Below, piece by piece: positions 1 to 5,021 of a stretch of 5,021 nucleotides of DNA. Numbering within the stretch: the first letter of the stretch is position 1; every line of letters begins with the position of its first letter. The stretch comes from Deltaproteobacteria bacterium (lineage in GTDB: Bacteria > Desulfobacterota_B > Binatia > UBA9968). The notes beneath the pieces were generated by a model, which did no database searches, was not told where the DNA came from, and saw nothing but the letters and a program-made list of their open reading frames with translations. The translations under genes and the position numbers were made by a program. The DNA lies in the NCBI GenBank assembly GCA_027297485.1, contig JAPUHZ010000054.1:1-5021 (forward strand), given 5' to 3'.

Positions 1-304
1 GGTAATCCTGCGCCCCCTCCTGTACTGCGTTAACCCCCACGGTTTCATCCTGAAGACCGGTCAGCACGATGATTGGTATTGTAGCTGCCTTCGCGTGCAC
101 CTTGCCTACAGTGCTCAATCCTTGACTGTCCGGCAGCGAGAGGTCTAACAAAACCATGTCGATCTCCCCAGAAGCCAGGCGTTCCAGCCCCGTTGAGAGC
201 AGTTCGACCCACTCTAGGTCAAACGAAGCCCATTCTGGCCCGGTCATCGTCTCTCGAATCAACTGGGCGTCGTCTTCGTTATCTTCGATGAGTAAAACAC
301 GCAC
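1..304 (-). CDS. Response regulator receiver-domain protein, C-terminal part outside window
   Basis: The first 101 residues of a receiver (REC) domain are visible and the gene runs off the left edge. Seen: the acidic pair E7/D8 in LLIEDNEDD, phospho-acceptor D54 in VLLDLSLPDS, T82 in VLTGL, and the segment EGAQDY just before where the family's conserved lysine should lie. The start is GTG at 304-302, the only plausible one because an in-frame TAG sits two codons upstream. AGGAGG at 321-316 lies 11 bases ahead of it and overlaps the end of the preceding gene. Only 8 bases separate that gene's stop from this GTG, so the two are co-transcribed. Receivers with the LSLPDSQGL and VLTGLQDE style are often fused to output domains such as GGDEF, PAS or a kinase; that is family knowledge and the output end cannot be seen here. 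The receiver call is secure; the overall function is not. Confidence 0.93.
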   Translation of the reverse strand, partial: MRVLLIEDNEDDAQLIRETMTGPEWASFDLEWVELLSTGLERLASGEIDMVLLDLSLPDSQGLSTVGKVHAKAATIPIIVLTGLQDETVGVNAVQEGAQDY

Positions 305-312
305 CTTCTACT

Positions 313-753
313 TCACCTCCTGATGTCCGGAATCCGTGAGACCAATGTCCAATAGAGCTCAAGCTCCTTGACGACGTCTCTGAGCTTGTCAAAGTTCACG
401 GGTTTCTTGATGTACGAGCAGGCCCCGTTGGCGTAGGACTTGACGACGTCGGTCTCCGCGTCACTCACGGTAAGCATGATTACAGGGAGGTGTTGGAGTG
501 CAGGATCCGCCTTGATCTCCTTGAGTACCTCAAACCCGTTCATCTTGGGCATGTTGATGTCGAGCAAGATCAGGCCGGGCAGATGCACGTCCTTATGCTC
601 CCCTTTGCGCCGCAAGTATGTCATTGCCTCTTCTCCGTCCCTCACGATGTTTATCAAGTTGATGGTCTTCGATTCGGCAAATGCCTCTTGGAGGATTACG
701 ATATCATCCTCATTGTCGTCCACTAGGAGGATTTCCACTTGTTTAGTGCTCAT
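313..753 (-). CDS. Rcp1-like single-domain response regulator
   Basis: This is a 146-residue stand-alone receiver with no output domain. Seen: acidic pair D12/D13 in LLVDDNEDD, phospho-acceptor D65 in LILLDINMPKMNG, T95 in VIMLTVS, and K117 in YIKKPVNF. The C-terminal stretch around residues 127-139 (VVKELELYWTLVSR) matches the extended alpha5 tail typical of Rcp1, the partner of cyanobacterial phytochrome kinase Cph1, and of its many relatives beside GAF/PAS kinases; this is from family knowledge. The ATG at 753-751 overlaps the kinase TGA (752-750) as ATGA, and AAGGAG lies 7 bases upstream, so translational coupling is likely. It should receive phosphate from the kinase encoded just upstream. 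With no DNA-binding or enzymatic domain, it probably acts by protein contact or as a phosphate relay or sink. Its true target is unknown. Length and residues are normal for the family. Confidence 0.95.
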   Translation of the reverse strand: MSTKQVEILLVDDNEDDIVILQEAFAESKTINLINIVRDGEEAMTYLRRKGEHKDVHLPGLILLDINMPKMNGFEVLKEIKADPALQHLPVIMLTVSDAETDVVKSYANGACSYIKKPVNFDKLRDVVKELELYWTLVSRIPDIRR

Positions 754-3608
754 GCCTTATCTCCTTCTGATGTCTCAGACCTCGCGAACGTGATCATAAA
801 CTCTGAGCCGCCACCCTGGCGCGGCTGCGTCCAGGCCCTACCCCCGTGCCGCTCTGCTATCTGCCGCACAATAGCCAGCCCCGCACCCGTCCCCTCAATT
901 TCTCGCCCCACCCCCCGCGGGAAGAGCTGGAAGATGCGTTCCGAATGCTCCGGCGCCAGCCCTGGACCACGGTCGCGGACAACGATCCCGTCAACCTTGG
1001 GATCCTCCCCATTTGGGTGGTACGGTCCAATTTCCACCTCGGGGACTTCACCTTTGCGCGTAAACTTCAAGGCGTTCGCGACAAGATTATAGACCGCTTG
1101 AGTTCCCCACATCCTGTCCACCCGTAAATGCGGGAGGTCTCTTGCCACCTGCACCTTGGCACCGGTTTCGTTGATTTTACGATCGAGGGGTTCCAGGGCC
1201 TCGCGCACGATGGTCTCGCCCTCGATCTCCTCCGTTTGTAGCTCCGTTCGCTGTGCCCTAGAGAGCACAAGAATGTCGTCCAGGAGTTGAGTCATCCGAC
1301 CCGCCCCGCGGACGACCCGCATTAGAAAGTCCCGCCCTTTTTCGTCGATCTCCTTCGCATAACGATCAACGACCATGCGCGAAAAGCTCTCGATTGCTCG
1401 TAGCGGCTCCCTCAGGTCATGCGAGGTGACGTAGAGAAGCGTCTCAAGATCGCGGTTCTTCAACCCGATCTCCTCCTGCGCCCGCTTGTGTTCGGTGATT
1501 TCGTTCTCCAGTGCCCTGTTGCTGTTTGAAAGCTCGACCGTTCGCTCAGCGACGCGTTGTTCTAGAGATTCGTTGAGCGCTTTCAGCTCCTCCTCAGCCT
1601 GTTTGACCTTGGTGATGTCAGCCCCGTAGACATGGATTTGATCTCGTTCCACGCTGCCAAGGTAGGTGAACAAGAAGGCCTTCTCGCCGAAATGAGCTTC
1701 TTGCTGCAGATTATCCTGCCCGCAAAGCAATTTTTGGAAGCCCTCCGATTCCAATCCTGGACAGAGAGACGACCATGATTTACCAGACAGATCTTGATCT
1801 CCGAATAGCTTCCGCGCCGCCTTATTTCCCAATAGAACAGTTCCTTTGTGGTCGAGCCTCAAGGCGGGAGAGGGATTCAATTGGGCGAACAGGGCCATCT
1901 CAGCCAGTGCCTCCTCTCCCCGCTTGCGCTCGGCGATGTCCCTCTCAAGCTCTTCTGCTTGCTTTTTGGTCTGTTCATAAAGGCTTGCATTTTCAATGGC
2001 GATAGCCACCCCCGAAGCGAACTGCTGGGCCAAGGCAATCTCTTCCTGGGTAAATTCCCTCTCCGTAAAGCTTAAGGCCCCGAGAACCCCGATCGATTTC
2101 TGTCCTCGTGAGATTAAAGGGACAAGGAGATAGCCCTTAACTCCCATCCTTCGCAGCTGGTTGCCTGGGCCGAAGACTTTGTCTTGGCTGATGTCCTTGA
2201 TCGCCAGAGGTTTGCAATTTTCTATAACCCACCTGGATCGACCTTTGCCTTTTGATTTTAATAGACGATCCTGATAACGCTCAATCCTCTCACCCGCTAA
2301 GGCTACCGTTCGAAGACTACCATCTTCACTGATGAGCCTAACTTGAATTTGATCTAATCTGAGAAGAGTCAGGGCTTGCTCCGTCAATTGATGGAGCAGT
2401 TGATCCAGATCCGAGAGGTTGACCTGAGTAAAGATCTCCCGGAGTGAGCTTTGTTCTTTAAAAAGGCGATTGAGACGGAGGTTAGTCGCTTCTAAGTCAT
2501 GGGATTTCTCGCGCACCTCCTCAAACAGCCTTGCGTTTTCCATGGCGATAGCCGCCCCGTGACCCAACTGTTGCAGGAGATCTATCTCATCTTGGCTAAA
2601 GTCTCTAGGCTGATATGTGAGTGCCCGAAGTACCCCTATAGCCTCTCCCTCCCGCGAGAGGAGAGGAACACCCAGATAGCCCCGGATGCCTGACTTTTTC
2701 GAATTCTCCCCTGAGGGTATCCCATCATCACGAGTAAGGTCTGGTACTGAAAGCGGTCTTCGGTTCTTAACAACCCAACCCATTCGCCCCCGAAGTCCCA
2801 TTATATGAGGAGTAGAAAGGTCGCTGGGGGAGATGCCAAATGAACCTTTGACATGCCACTCCCCCCCCTCCAGAACCCTTACATCGACCACGTCGGCCTT
2901 GAGGGTCTCACCTGCTTTGGCTGTAAGCTTATTGAGTAGCCGATCGATGTCAAGGGAGGTGATATCTTGGCTGAGTTCCTTCAAAAGCTTTTGGATATCT
3001 TCTCGCCTTTGTAAATCCTTGTTCGTTTTCTCAAGCTCAACCGCCTGATCTTTGATTTGCTCATAGAGCCGGGCATTGTGCACGGCAGCACCCAGATGGT
3101 AGGCAATGGATTCGACCAACTGAGACTCGCTGGATGAAAACCGGTGAGGGGTTTTACTAACAAAGTTCATCACCCCCACATTCGTGTCTTTGACCTTGAT
3201 CGGAATGAAGAAACTGCCTCGAAATCCCTCCCTTAGCAGAGTCTTCTTACTTGAAAGTCGGTTAAACTCGAGATCGTTCTGAATATCCTCGAAGAGGAGA
3301 GGCTTCCCTGTCTCAAAGACCTTTCCTATAATACCTTCTCCGGATTTGTAGCTATTATTGGAAATGACCCCTTTGCGAAATCCTTGGTGTGCCAGGAGGC
3401 AGAGTTCCTTTCCCGCTCTGTCAAGGAGATAGATTCGTGCAGCGTCGAAGGCAAATATCTCCTGAATTTCCCGCATGACGTTGCGCAGGACAAATTCTAT
3501 ATCTAAAGATTGGTTGACCAGAGTTGCAACGGTGTACAGGGCCGAGAGTTGATCTGCCTTAGAAAGTTCTGTGGTTCGTTCCATTGTATTCTGATTGCCT
3601 CTGTTCAT
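750..3608 (-). CDS. Soluble hybrid-sensor histidine kinase, GAF-GAF-GAF-PAS-HisKA-HATPase
   Basis: A 952-residue sensor kinase with no hydrophobic membrane segment or signal peptide, so cytoplasmic. Approximate order: GAF1 28-180, GAF2 205-360, GAF3 390-545, PAS 566-672, charged coiled coil 667-720, HisKA 720-790, HATPase 828-943. Seen: phospho-acceptor H730 in SHDLREPLR; N-box N845 in NLVANALKF; G1 box D879-x-G-x-G in DRGPGL; F-box F893; G2 box GTGAGLAIV at 907-915. All catalytic boxes look intact. Each GAF is followed by a helical linker (ENARLFEEV, ENASLYEQT), fitting signal relay along stacked GAF dimers. No bilin-binding cysteine context is visible, so a phytochrome photosensor is unlikely; ligands are unknown. 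The ATG at 3608 lacks a clear Shine-Dalgarno sequence. M9 (3584) is an alternative, with only a distant AGAGG. A weak -10-like GATAAT lies at 3631-3626. There is no receiver domain within the protein; the receivers are separate genes downstream, the first overlapping by 4 bases. Confidence 0.96.
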   Translation of the reverse strand: MNRGNQNTMERTTELSKADQLSALYTVATLVNQSLDIEFVLRNVMREIQEIFAFDAARIYLLDRAGKELCLLAHQGFRKGVISNNSYKSGEGIIGKVFETGKPLLFEDIQNDLEFNRLSSKKTLLREGFRGSFFIPIKVKDTNVGVMNFVSKTPHRFSSSESQLVESIAYHLGAAVHNARLYEQIKDQAVELEKTNKDLQRREDIQKLLKELSQDITSLDIDRLLNKLTAKAGETLKADVVDVRVLEGGEWHVKGSFGISPSDLSTPHIMGLRGRMGWVVKNRRPLSVPDLTRDDGIPSGENSKKSGIRGYLGVPLLSREGEAIGVLRALTYQPRDFSQDEIDLLQQLGHGAAIAMENARLFEEVREKSHDLEATNLRLNRLFKEQSSLREIFTQVNLSDLDQLLHQLTEQALTLLRLDQIQVRLISEDGSLRTVALAGERIERYQDRLLKSKGKGRSRWVIENCKPLAIKDISQDKVFGPGNQLRRMGVKGYLLVPLISRGQKSIGVLGALSFTEREFTQEEIALAQQFASGVAIAIENASLYEQTKKQAEELERDIAERKRGEEALAEMALFAQLNPSPALRLDHKGTVLLGNKAARKLFGDQDLSGKSWSSLCPGLESEGFQKLLCGQDNLQQEAHFGEKAFLFTYLGSVERDQIHVYGADITKVKQAEEELKALNESLEQRVAERTVELSNSNRALENEITEHKRAQEEIGLKNRDLETLLYVTSHDLREPLRAIESFSRMVVDRYAKEIDEKGRDFLMRVVRGAGRMTQLLDDILVLSRAQRTELQTEEIEGETIVREALEPLDRKINETGAKVQVARDLPHLRVDRMWGTQAVYNLVANALKFTRKGEVPEVEIGPYHPNGEDPKVDGIVVRDRGPGLAPEHSERIFQLFPRGVGREIEGTGAGLAIVRQIAERHGGRAWTQPRQGGGSEFMITFARSETSEGDKA

Positions 3609-3656
3609 AATAAATTGAATTAAATATTATCCCTTTAATCCAACAAGGGTCGAATT

Positions 3657-3673
3657 CCCCGCCGCTTGCGGCG
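3657..3673. repeat. GC-rich palindromic repeat, copy 1
   Basis: The 17-base unit CCCCGCCGCTTGCGGCG differs by one base from the copy at 3704-3720. Its core forms a perfect 6-bp stem (3660-3665 with 3668-3673) with TT at the centre. No T-run follows on either strand, so it is not a convincing intrinsic terminator. The pattern resembles palindromes I recall as dispersed in Desulfobacterota and related genomes (CCCCGC-xGCTTGCx-GCGGGG), here with the outer right arm decayed; that resemblance is from memory. Confidence 0.7.
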
Positions 3674-3690
3674 TCAAAGAAATCGGTAAT

Positions 3691-3704
3691 TTGATACTTG
3701 ATAC
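3691..3704. repeat. Tandem heptamer TTGATAC x2
   Basis: TTGATAC occurs twice in immediate succession (3691-3697 and 3698-3704), directly abutting GC-rich repeat copy 2. The last base is shared with that copy. It may be part of the same dispersed unit, or a small operator-like repeat between the helix-turn-helix gene and the kinase gene. Two copies of seven bases is weak evidence alone. Confidence 0.5.
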
Positions 3705-3720
3705 CCCGCTGCTTGCGGCG
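3704..3720. repeat. GC-rich palindromic repeat, copy 2
   Basis: CCCCGCTGCTTGCGGCG matches copy 1 at 16 of 17 bases, in the same orientation, with starts 47 bases apart. With the next bases it can form a 9-bp stem (3704-3712 with 3715-3723) containing one mismatch and one G-T pair. It lies 33 bases past the stop of the helix-turn-helix gene. A role in transcript processing, attenuation or 3'-end protection is possible; a simple dispersed-repeat insertion is equally possible. Confidence 0.7.
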
Positions 3721-3753
3721 AGGTCGTTCATTTCGTACATCCGGCCGTAGCTA

Positions 3754-3969
3754 TTAAGACAAAGACTTTTTTATAATGTGGAAGTTTTTATTTGCCGACT
3801 TACTGCTCGTTTGGCCGGGTACCATATCTAGAATATTGCTTTCTCTGAAACGCCAGGTACCCCCAATTTTATTGCCCGGAATTATCCCTTCCTCGGTAAG
3901 CCTATAGACGGTTTTTACGTGTATCTTCAGAATTTCCGCCACCTGAAGTGCAGTAATAATTTCTTCCAT
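3754..3969 (-). CDS. Small excisionase-family (HTH_17, MerR-like) DNA-binding protein
   Basis: A 71-residue protein whose residues 4-44 form a compact winged helix-turn-helix of the excisionase/MerR-like type. Seen: ALQVAEILKIHVKTVYRL, the turn EEGIIPGNKIGG, then TWRFRES. This is the usual LTxxEVAxxLxVxxxTVYRLxxxGxIPxxKxGxxWRF pattern of HTH_17 proteins. The tail from about residue 52 is polar and lysine-rich (KSANKNFHIIKKSLS) and does not resemble a known domain. The ATG at 3969 is preceded by AAAAGGAAATA, an acceptable ribosome site. A sigma-54-like element sits 40-60 bases upstream. Members of this fold act as phage or plasmid excisionases, or as small transcriptional regulators. No integrase or att site is visible here, and the neighbour downstream is a kinase, so a regulator is favoured by inference. 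The gap to the kinase is 145 bp, with repeats in it. Confidence 0.9.
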   Translation of the reverse strand: MEEIITALQVAEILKIHVKTVYRLTEEGIIPGNKIGGTWRFRESNILDMVPGQTSSKSANKNFHIIKKSLS

Positions 3970-4010
3970 TTATTTCCTTTTATGAATTTATGCTCTCCAG
4001 CGAGACTACC

Positions 4011-4027
4011 AGCACAATTTATGCCAA
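4011..4027 (-). promoter_or_regulatory. Sigma-54-like (-24/-12) promoter of the HTH gene
   Basis: On the minus strand the bases read TTGGCATAAATTGTGCT. Against the sigma-54 consensus YTGGCACR-N4-TTGCW this keeps the -24 GG and -12 GC dinucleotides at the exact spacing. It departs only at C-to-T in TGGCAC and T-to-G in TTGC. The predicted start near 4000 would give a leader of about 30 bases carrying the AAAGGAA ribosome site of the helix-turn-helix gene, a sensible geometry. No sigma-54 activator is encoded in the window. A chance match in an A+T-rich stretch cannot be excluded. Confidence 0.5.
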
Positions 4028-4339
4028 AGGACGGAAAATTGTTCCATGAGGAGGGAATTCACCGCGTTTTCAAAAGGATTATTGTTTAGAGGGGCGTTAG
4101 CACGGGACTATAACGTGGTGATCAATTACCCAGAGTAACAAATTTTGACCTTTATAGGGCGAGATTTGTAACAAAAGGAGCAAGGGTGGAAGACACAGTC
4201 TTCGTCAGAGAACCAAAGCTATTGGGGTTTGCCTAGGATTCGCAAGCGGAAGAAGGGCTTCAAACGTACGAGTTGCTCGCTGCTGTAGTTTTTTGTGATG
4301 AATACTGTGATGAATACGTAGATTGCCTTCATGACCACC
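4028..4339. other. Gene-free stretch upstream of the sigma-54-like site
   Basis: No convincing gene is present on either strand. An imperfect palindrome GGTGATCAATTACC (4117-4130, 10 of 14 symmetric bases) lies about 115 bases upstream of the predicted start, where an activator could bind. On the plus strand, TTGACC (4145-4150) and TGTAAC (4167-4172) make a weak promoter-like pair. AAAAGGAG (4173-4180) precedes a GTG (4186), but that frame meets TAG at 4234 after 16 codons. If the stop is ignored the frame continues to TGA at 4387, running into the repeat element, so it is most likely not a gene. Confidence 0.5.
4294..4317. repeat. Perfect tandem 12-mer duplication
   Basis: TGTGATGAATAC occurs twice without interruption (4294-4305 and 4306-4317). 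Both copies are identical, suggesting a recent slippage duplication. It lies in non-coding sequence just ahead of the inverted-repeat element. No function is evident. Confidence 0.85.
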
Positions 4340-4477
4340 CTAACAGGGTGCGGGAAAACGATTTTTCATGCTTTGACGGGCTCACATGACCGGAAAATCA
4401 GTAATGTTTTCAACACCTGCCCCGTTCGCCCTGAGCTTGTCGAAGGGTAAACGGGGAGTTTTTCAGGATCCTGCTAA
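4340..4477. mobile_element. 138-bp MITE-like/REP-like non-coding inverted-repeat element
   Basis: The two ends are imperfect inverted repeats: CTAACAGGGTGCGGGAAAAC from 4340 on the plus strand, and TTAGCAGGATCCTGAAAAAC from 4477 on the minus strand. Fourteen of 22 compared bases match. Inside are two further hairpins. The left pairs 4360-4367 with 4392-4399 (8 bp, one G-T). The right pairs 4420-4432 with 4444-4456 (13 pairs, one mismatch and one G-T). The left and right halves also share the inverted core TGAGCYYGTCRAAG (4384-4371 and 4432-4445, 11 of 14). The right hairpin contains GAGCTTGTCGAAGGG, recognised as a very common dispersed palindrome in many bacterial genomes, where translated junk gives peptides such as ALSLSKG and LRQAQGE. 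There is no transposase, so it could only move in trans. It ends 12 bp from the radical SAM gene's stop. Confidence 0.75.
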
Positions 4478-4489
4478 AGCCGTGCAGTT

Positions 4490-5021
4490 TCAGTGGTGGG
4501 CCATCTGGTTGCCCAGTTCCCTCTCGCAGCTTGGGGAGAATCCGAACACCTGTTGCCAGACCTCTTTCGATTCCATGCACAGATATACAAAAACCGTAGG
4601 CGAGGCCTCGCGGATCCAACGGAGCACGTTCCGGTACATGCGGACTCGCAAGGGCTGGAAATAGCGCATCTTGCCGTCTGGACATAGAACCTGTTCCCCA
4701 GAGAGGAGACGGGTCGAGGGAAACCTCTGTCGCATGATCCGTTTTAGGTTCGGGGTCTGACGCAAGACCCCCATGCTGATCCACGCAACTCTTTTGTGGT
4801 CCACAAGTGCAAAAATTCTCTCGATCATCCCCTGATAGTCTTGTTCCCAACCTGGGTATTCGATCATGGGATCAAAGTGAAAACCCAGCTTATATCCTGC
4901 CTCCTGGCAACGTCGCGCAGCCTCCAGCCTCTCATCCAAGGAGGCCGTCAAATGCTCATCCTCCTCGTTGACTTTCTGAGGTTTCATCGACCAGGACACC
5001 CCGACACGTCCCTTAGGATCC
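4490..5021 (-). CDS. Spore photoproduct lyase family radical SAM protein, C-terminal part
   Basis: The last 176 residues are visible. The frame stays open to the right edge (first visible residues DPKGRVGVSWSMKP), so the GTG at 4999 is only an internal valine. Seen, counting from the first visible residue: VSWSMKPQ at 8-15, ASLDERLEAARRCQEAGYKLGFHFDPMI from 26, YPGWEQDY at 55-62, later WISMGVLRQTP, GKMRYFQPLRVRMYR and FVYLCMESKEVWQQVFG. This string of motifs is characteristic of SPL-family proteins, which use a [4Fe-4S] cluster and S-adenosylmethionine to make a radical; the founding member repairs the spore photoproduct thymine lesion. The CxxxCxxC cluster motif and the catalytic cysteine are N-terminal and outside the window, so true photoproduct repair cannot be judged. 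Many non-spore-forming bacteria carry such homologues of unknown substrate. It appears to be a transcription unit separate from the sensory operon, 520 bp away. Confidence 0.9.
   Translation of the reverse strand, partial: DPKGRVGVSWSMKPQKVNEEDEHLTASLDERLEAARRCQEAGYKLGFHFDPMIEYPGWEQDYQGMIERIFALVDHKRVAWISMGVLRQTPNLKRIMRQRFPSTRLLSGEQVLCPDGKMRYFQPLRVRMYRNVLRWIREASPTVFVYLCMESKEVWQQVFGFSPSCERELGNQMAHH

Noticed and set aside
440..3163. Several 60-117 residue open frames antisense to or out of frame with the kinase and receiver
   Set aside because: They have no recognisable domain, start signals are poor, and they lie wholly inside genes with intact catalytic motifs.
3068..3527. Phytochrome-type chromophore-binding GAF domain
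   Set aside because: The Rcp1-like partner suggested a photoreceptor, but GAF1 has only C70 and no bilin-attachment context; the other GAF domains also lack it.
3657..3720. CRISPR-like array from the two 17-bp repeats
   Set aside because: There are only two short palindromic copies, one 30-base interval and no cas genes.
3754..3969. Phage or integrative-element excisionase with attachment site
   Set aside because: No integrase, tRNA gene or flanking direct repeat is present; the neighbours are signalling genes.
4336..4350. Short perfect hairpin CACCCT-AAC-AGGGTG as a separate terminator or operator
   Set aside because: It coincides with the left end of the inverted-repeat element and is explained as part of it; no T-run directly follows.
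4420..4464. Intrinsic terminator formed by the strong right hairpin followed by TTTTT on the plus strand
   Set aside because: No plus-strand gene ends here, and in the minus direction, which matters for the SPL-family gene, no T-run follows. It is better described as part of the repeat element, although it may still influence the 3' end.
4386..4850. Open frames on both strands across 4386-4664 (plus) and 4410-4850 (minus)
   Set aside because: They translate the palindromic repeat (APFALSLSKGK and LRQAQGER, classic junk peptides of this repeat family) or run antisense or out of frame to the SPL-family gene.
5016..5021. GGATCC at the right edge, possibly a cloning junction
   Set aside because: The same hexamer occurs inside the window too, and the coding frame reads naturally to the edge, so nothing shows an artificial joint.

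Overview
The window is bacterial, roughly half G+C, and almost entirely read from the minus strand. It holds the front of a sensory operon and, further upstream, the end of an unrelated DNA-repair-type gene. It suggests a Gram-negative-type environmental bacterium, perhaps of the Desulfobacterota, NC10 or Nitrospirota kind. The grounds are soluble multi-GAF histidine kinase signalling, a sigma-54-like promoter, and dispersed palindromic repeats I associate with such genomes. This assignment is an inference and is weak. No rRNA, tRNA, CRISPR array or transposase gene is visible.

Layout in the direction of transcription (right to left). (1) Positions 5021-4490 hold the C-terminal part of a radical SAM protein of the spore photoproduct lyase family; its start lies outside the window. 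(2) Twelve bases after its stop is a 138-bp non-coding imperfect inverted-repeat element (4477-4340), MITE-like or REP-like, containing the common GAGCTTGTCGAAGG-type palindrome. (3) About 310 bp follow without a convincing gene, with a perfect tandem 12-mer. (4) A sigma-54-like -24/-12 element (4027-4011) lies just ahead of a 71-residue excisionase-family helix-turn-helix gene (3969-3754). (5) A 145-bp spacer carries two near-identical GC-rich palindromic repeats and a tandem heptamer. (6) A 952-residue soluble sensor histidine kinase (3608-750) has three GAF domains, one PAS domain, HisKA and HATPase domains. (7) A 146-residue Rcp1-like single-domain response regulator (753-313) overlaps the kinase stop by four bases. 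(8) A second receiver-domain protein starts at 304 and runs off the left edge.

The kinase and the two receivers are packed so tightly (4-bp overlap, then an 8-base gap) that they are almost certainly co-transcribed and translationally coupled. A reasonable model is a cytoplasmic kinase that integrates ligand or redox signals through its GAF and PAS domains and passes phosphate to the Rcp1-like receiver, the second receiver, or both. Whether the small DNA-binding protein belongs to the same unit is open, because the repeat-bearing spacer separates them. Nothing here proves a new biological system. The points most worth following are the sigma-54-like promoter, the structured repeat element and the unusual helix-turn-helix/kinase/two-receiver arrangement.
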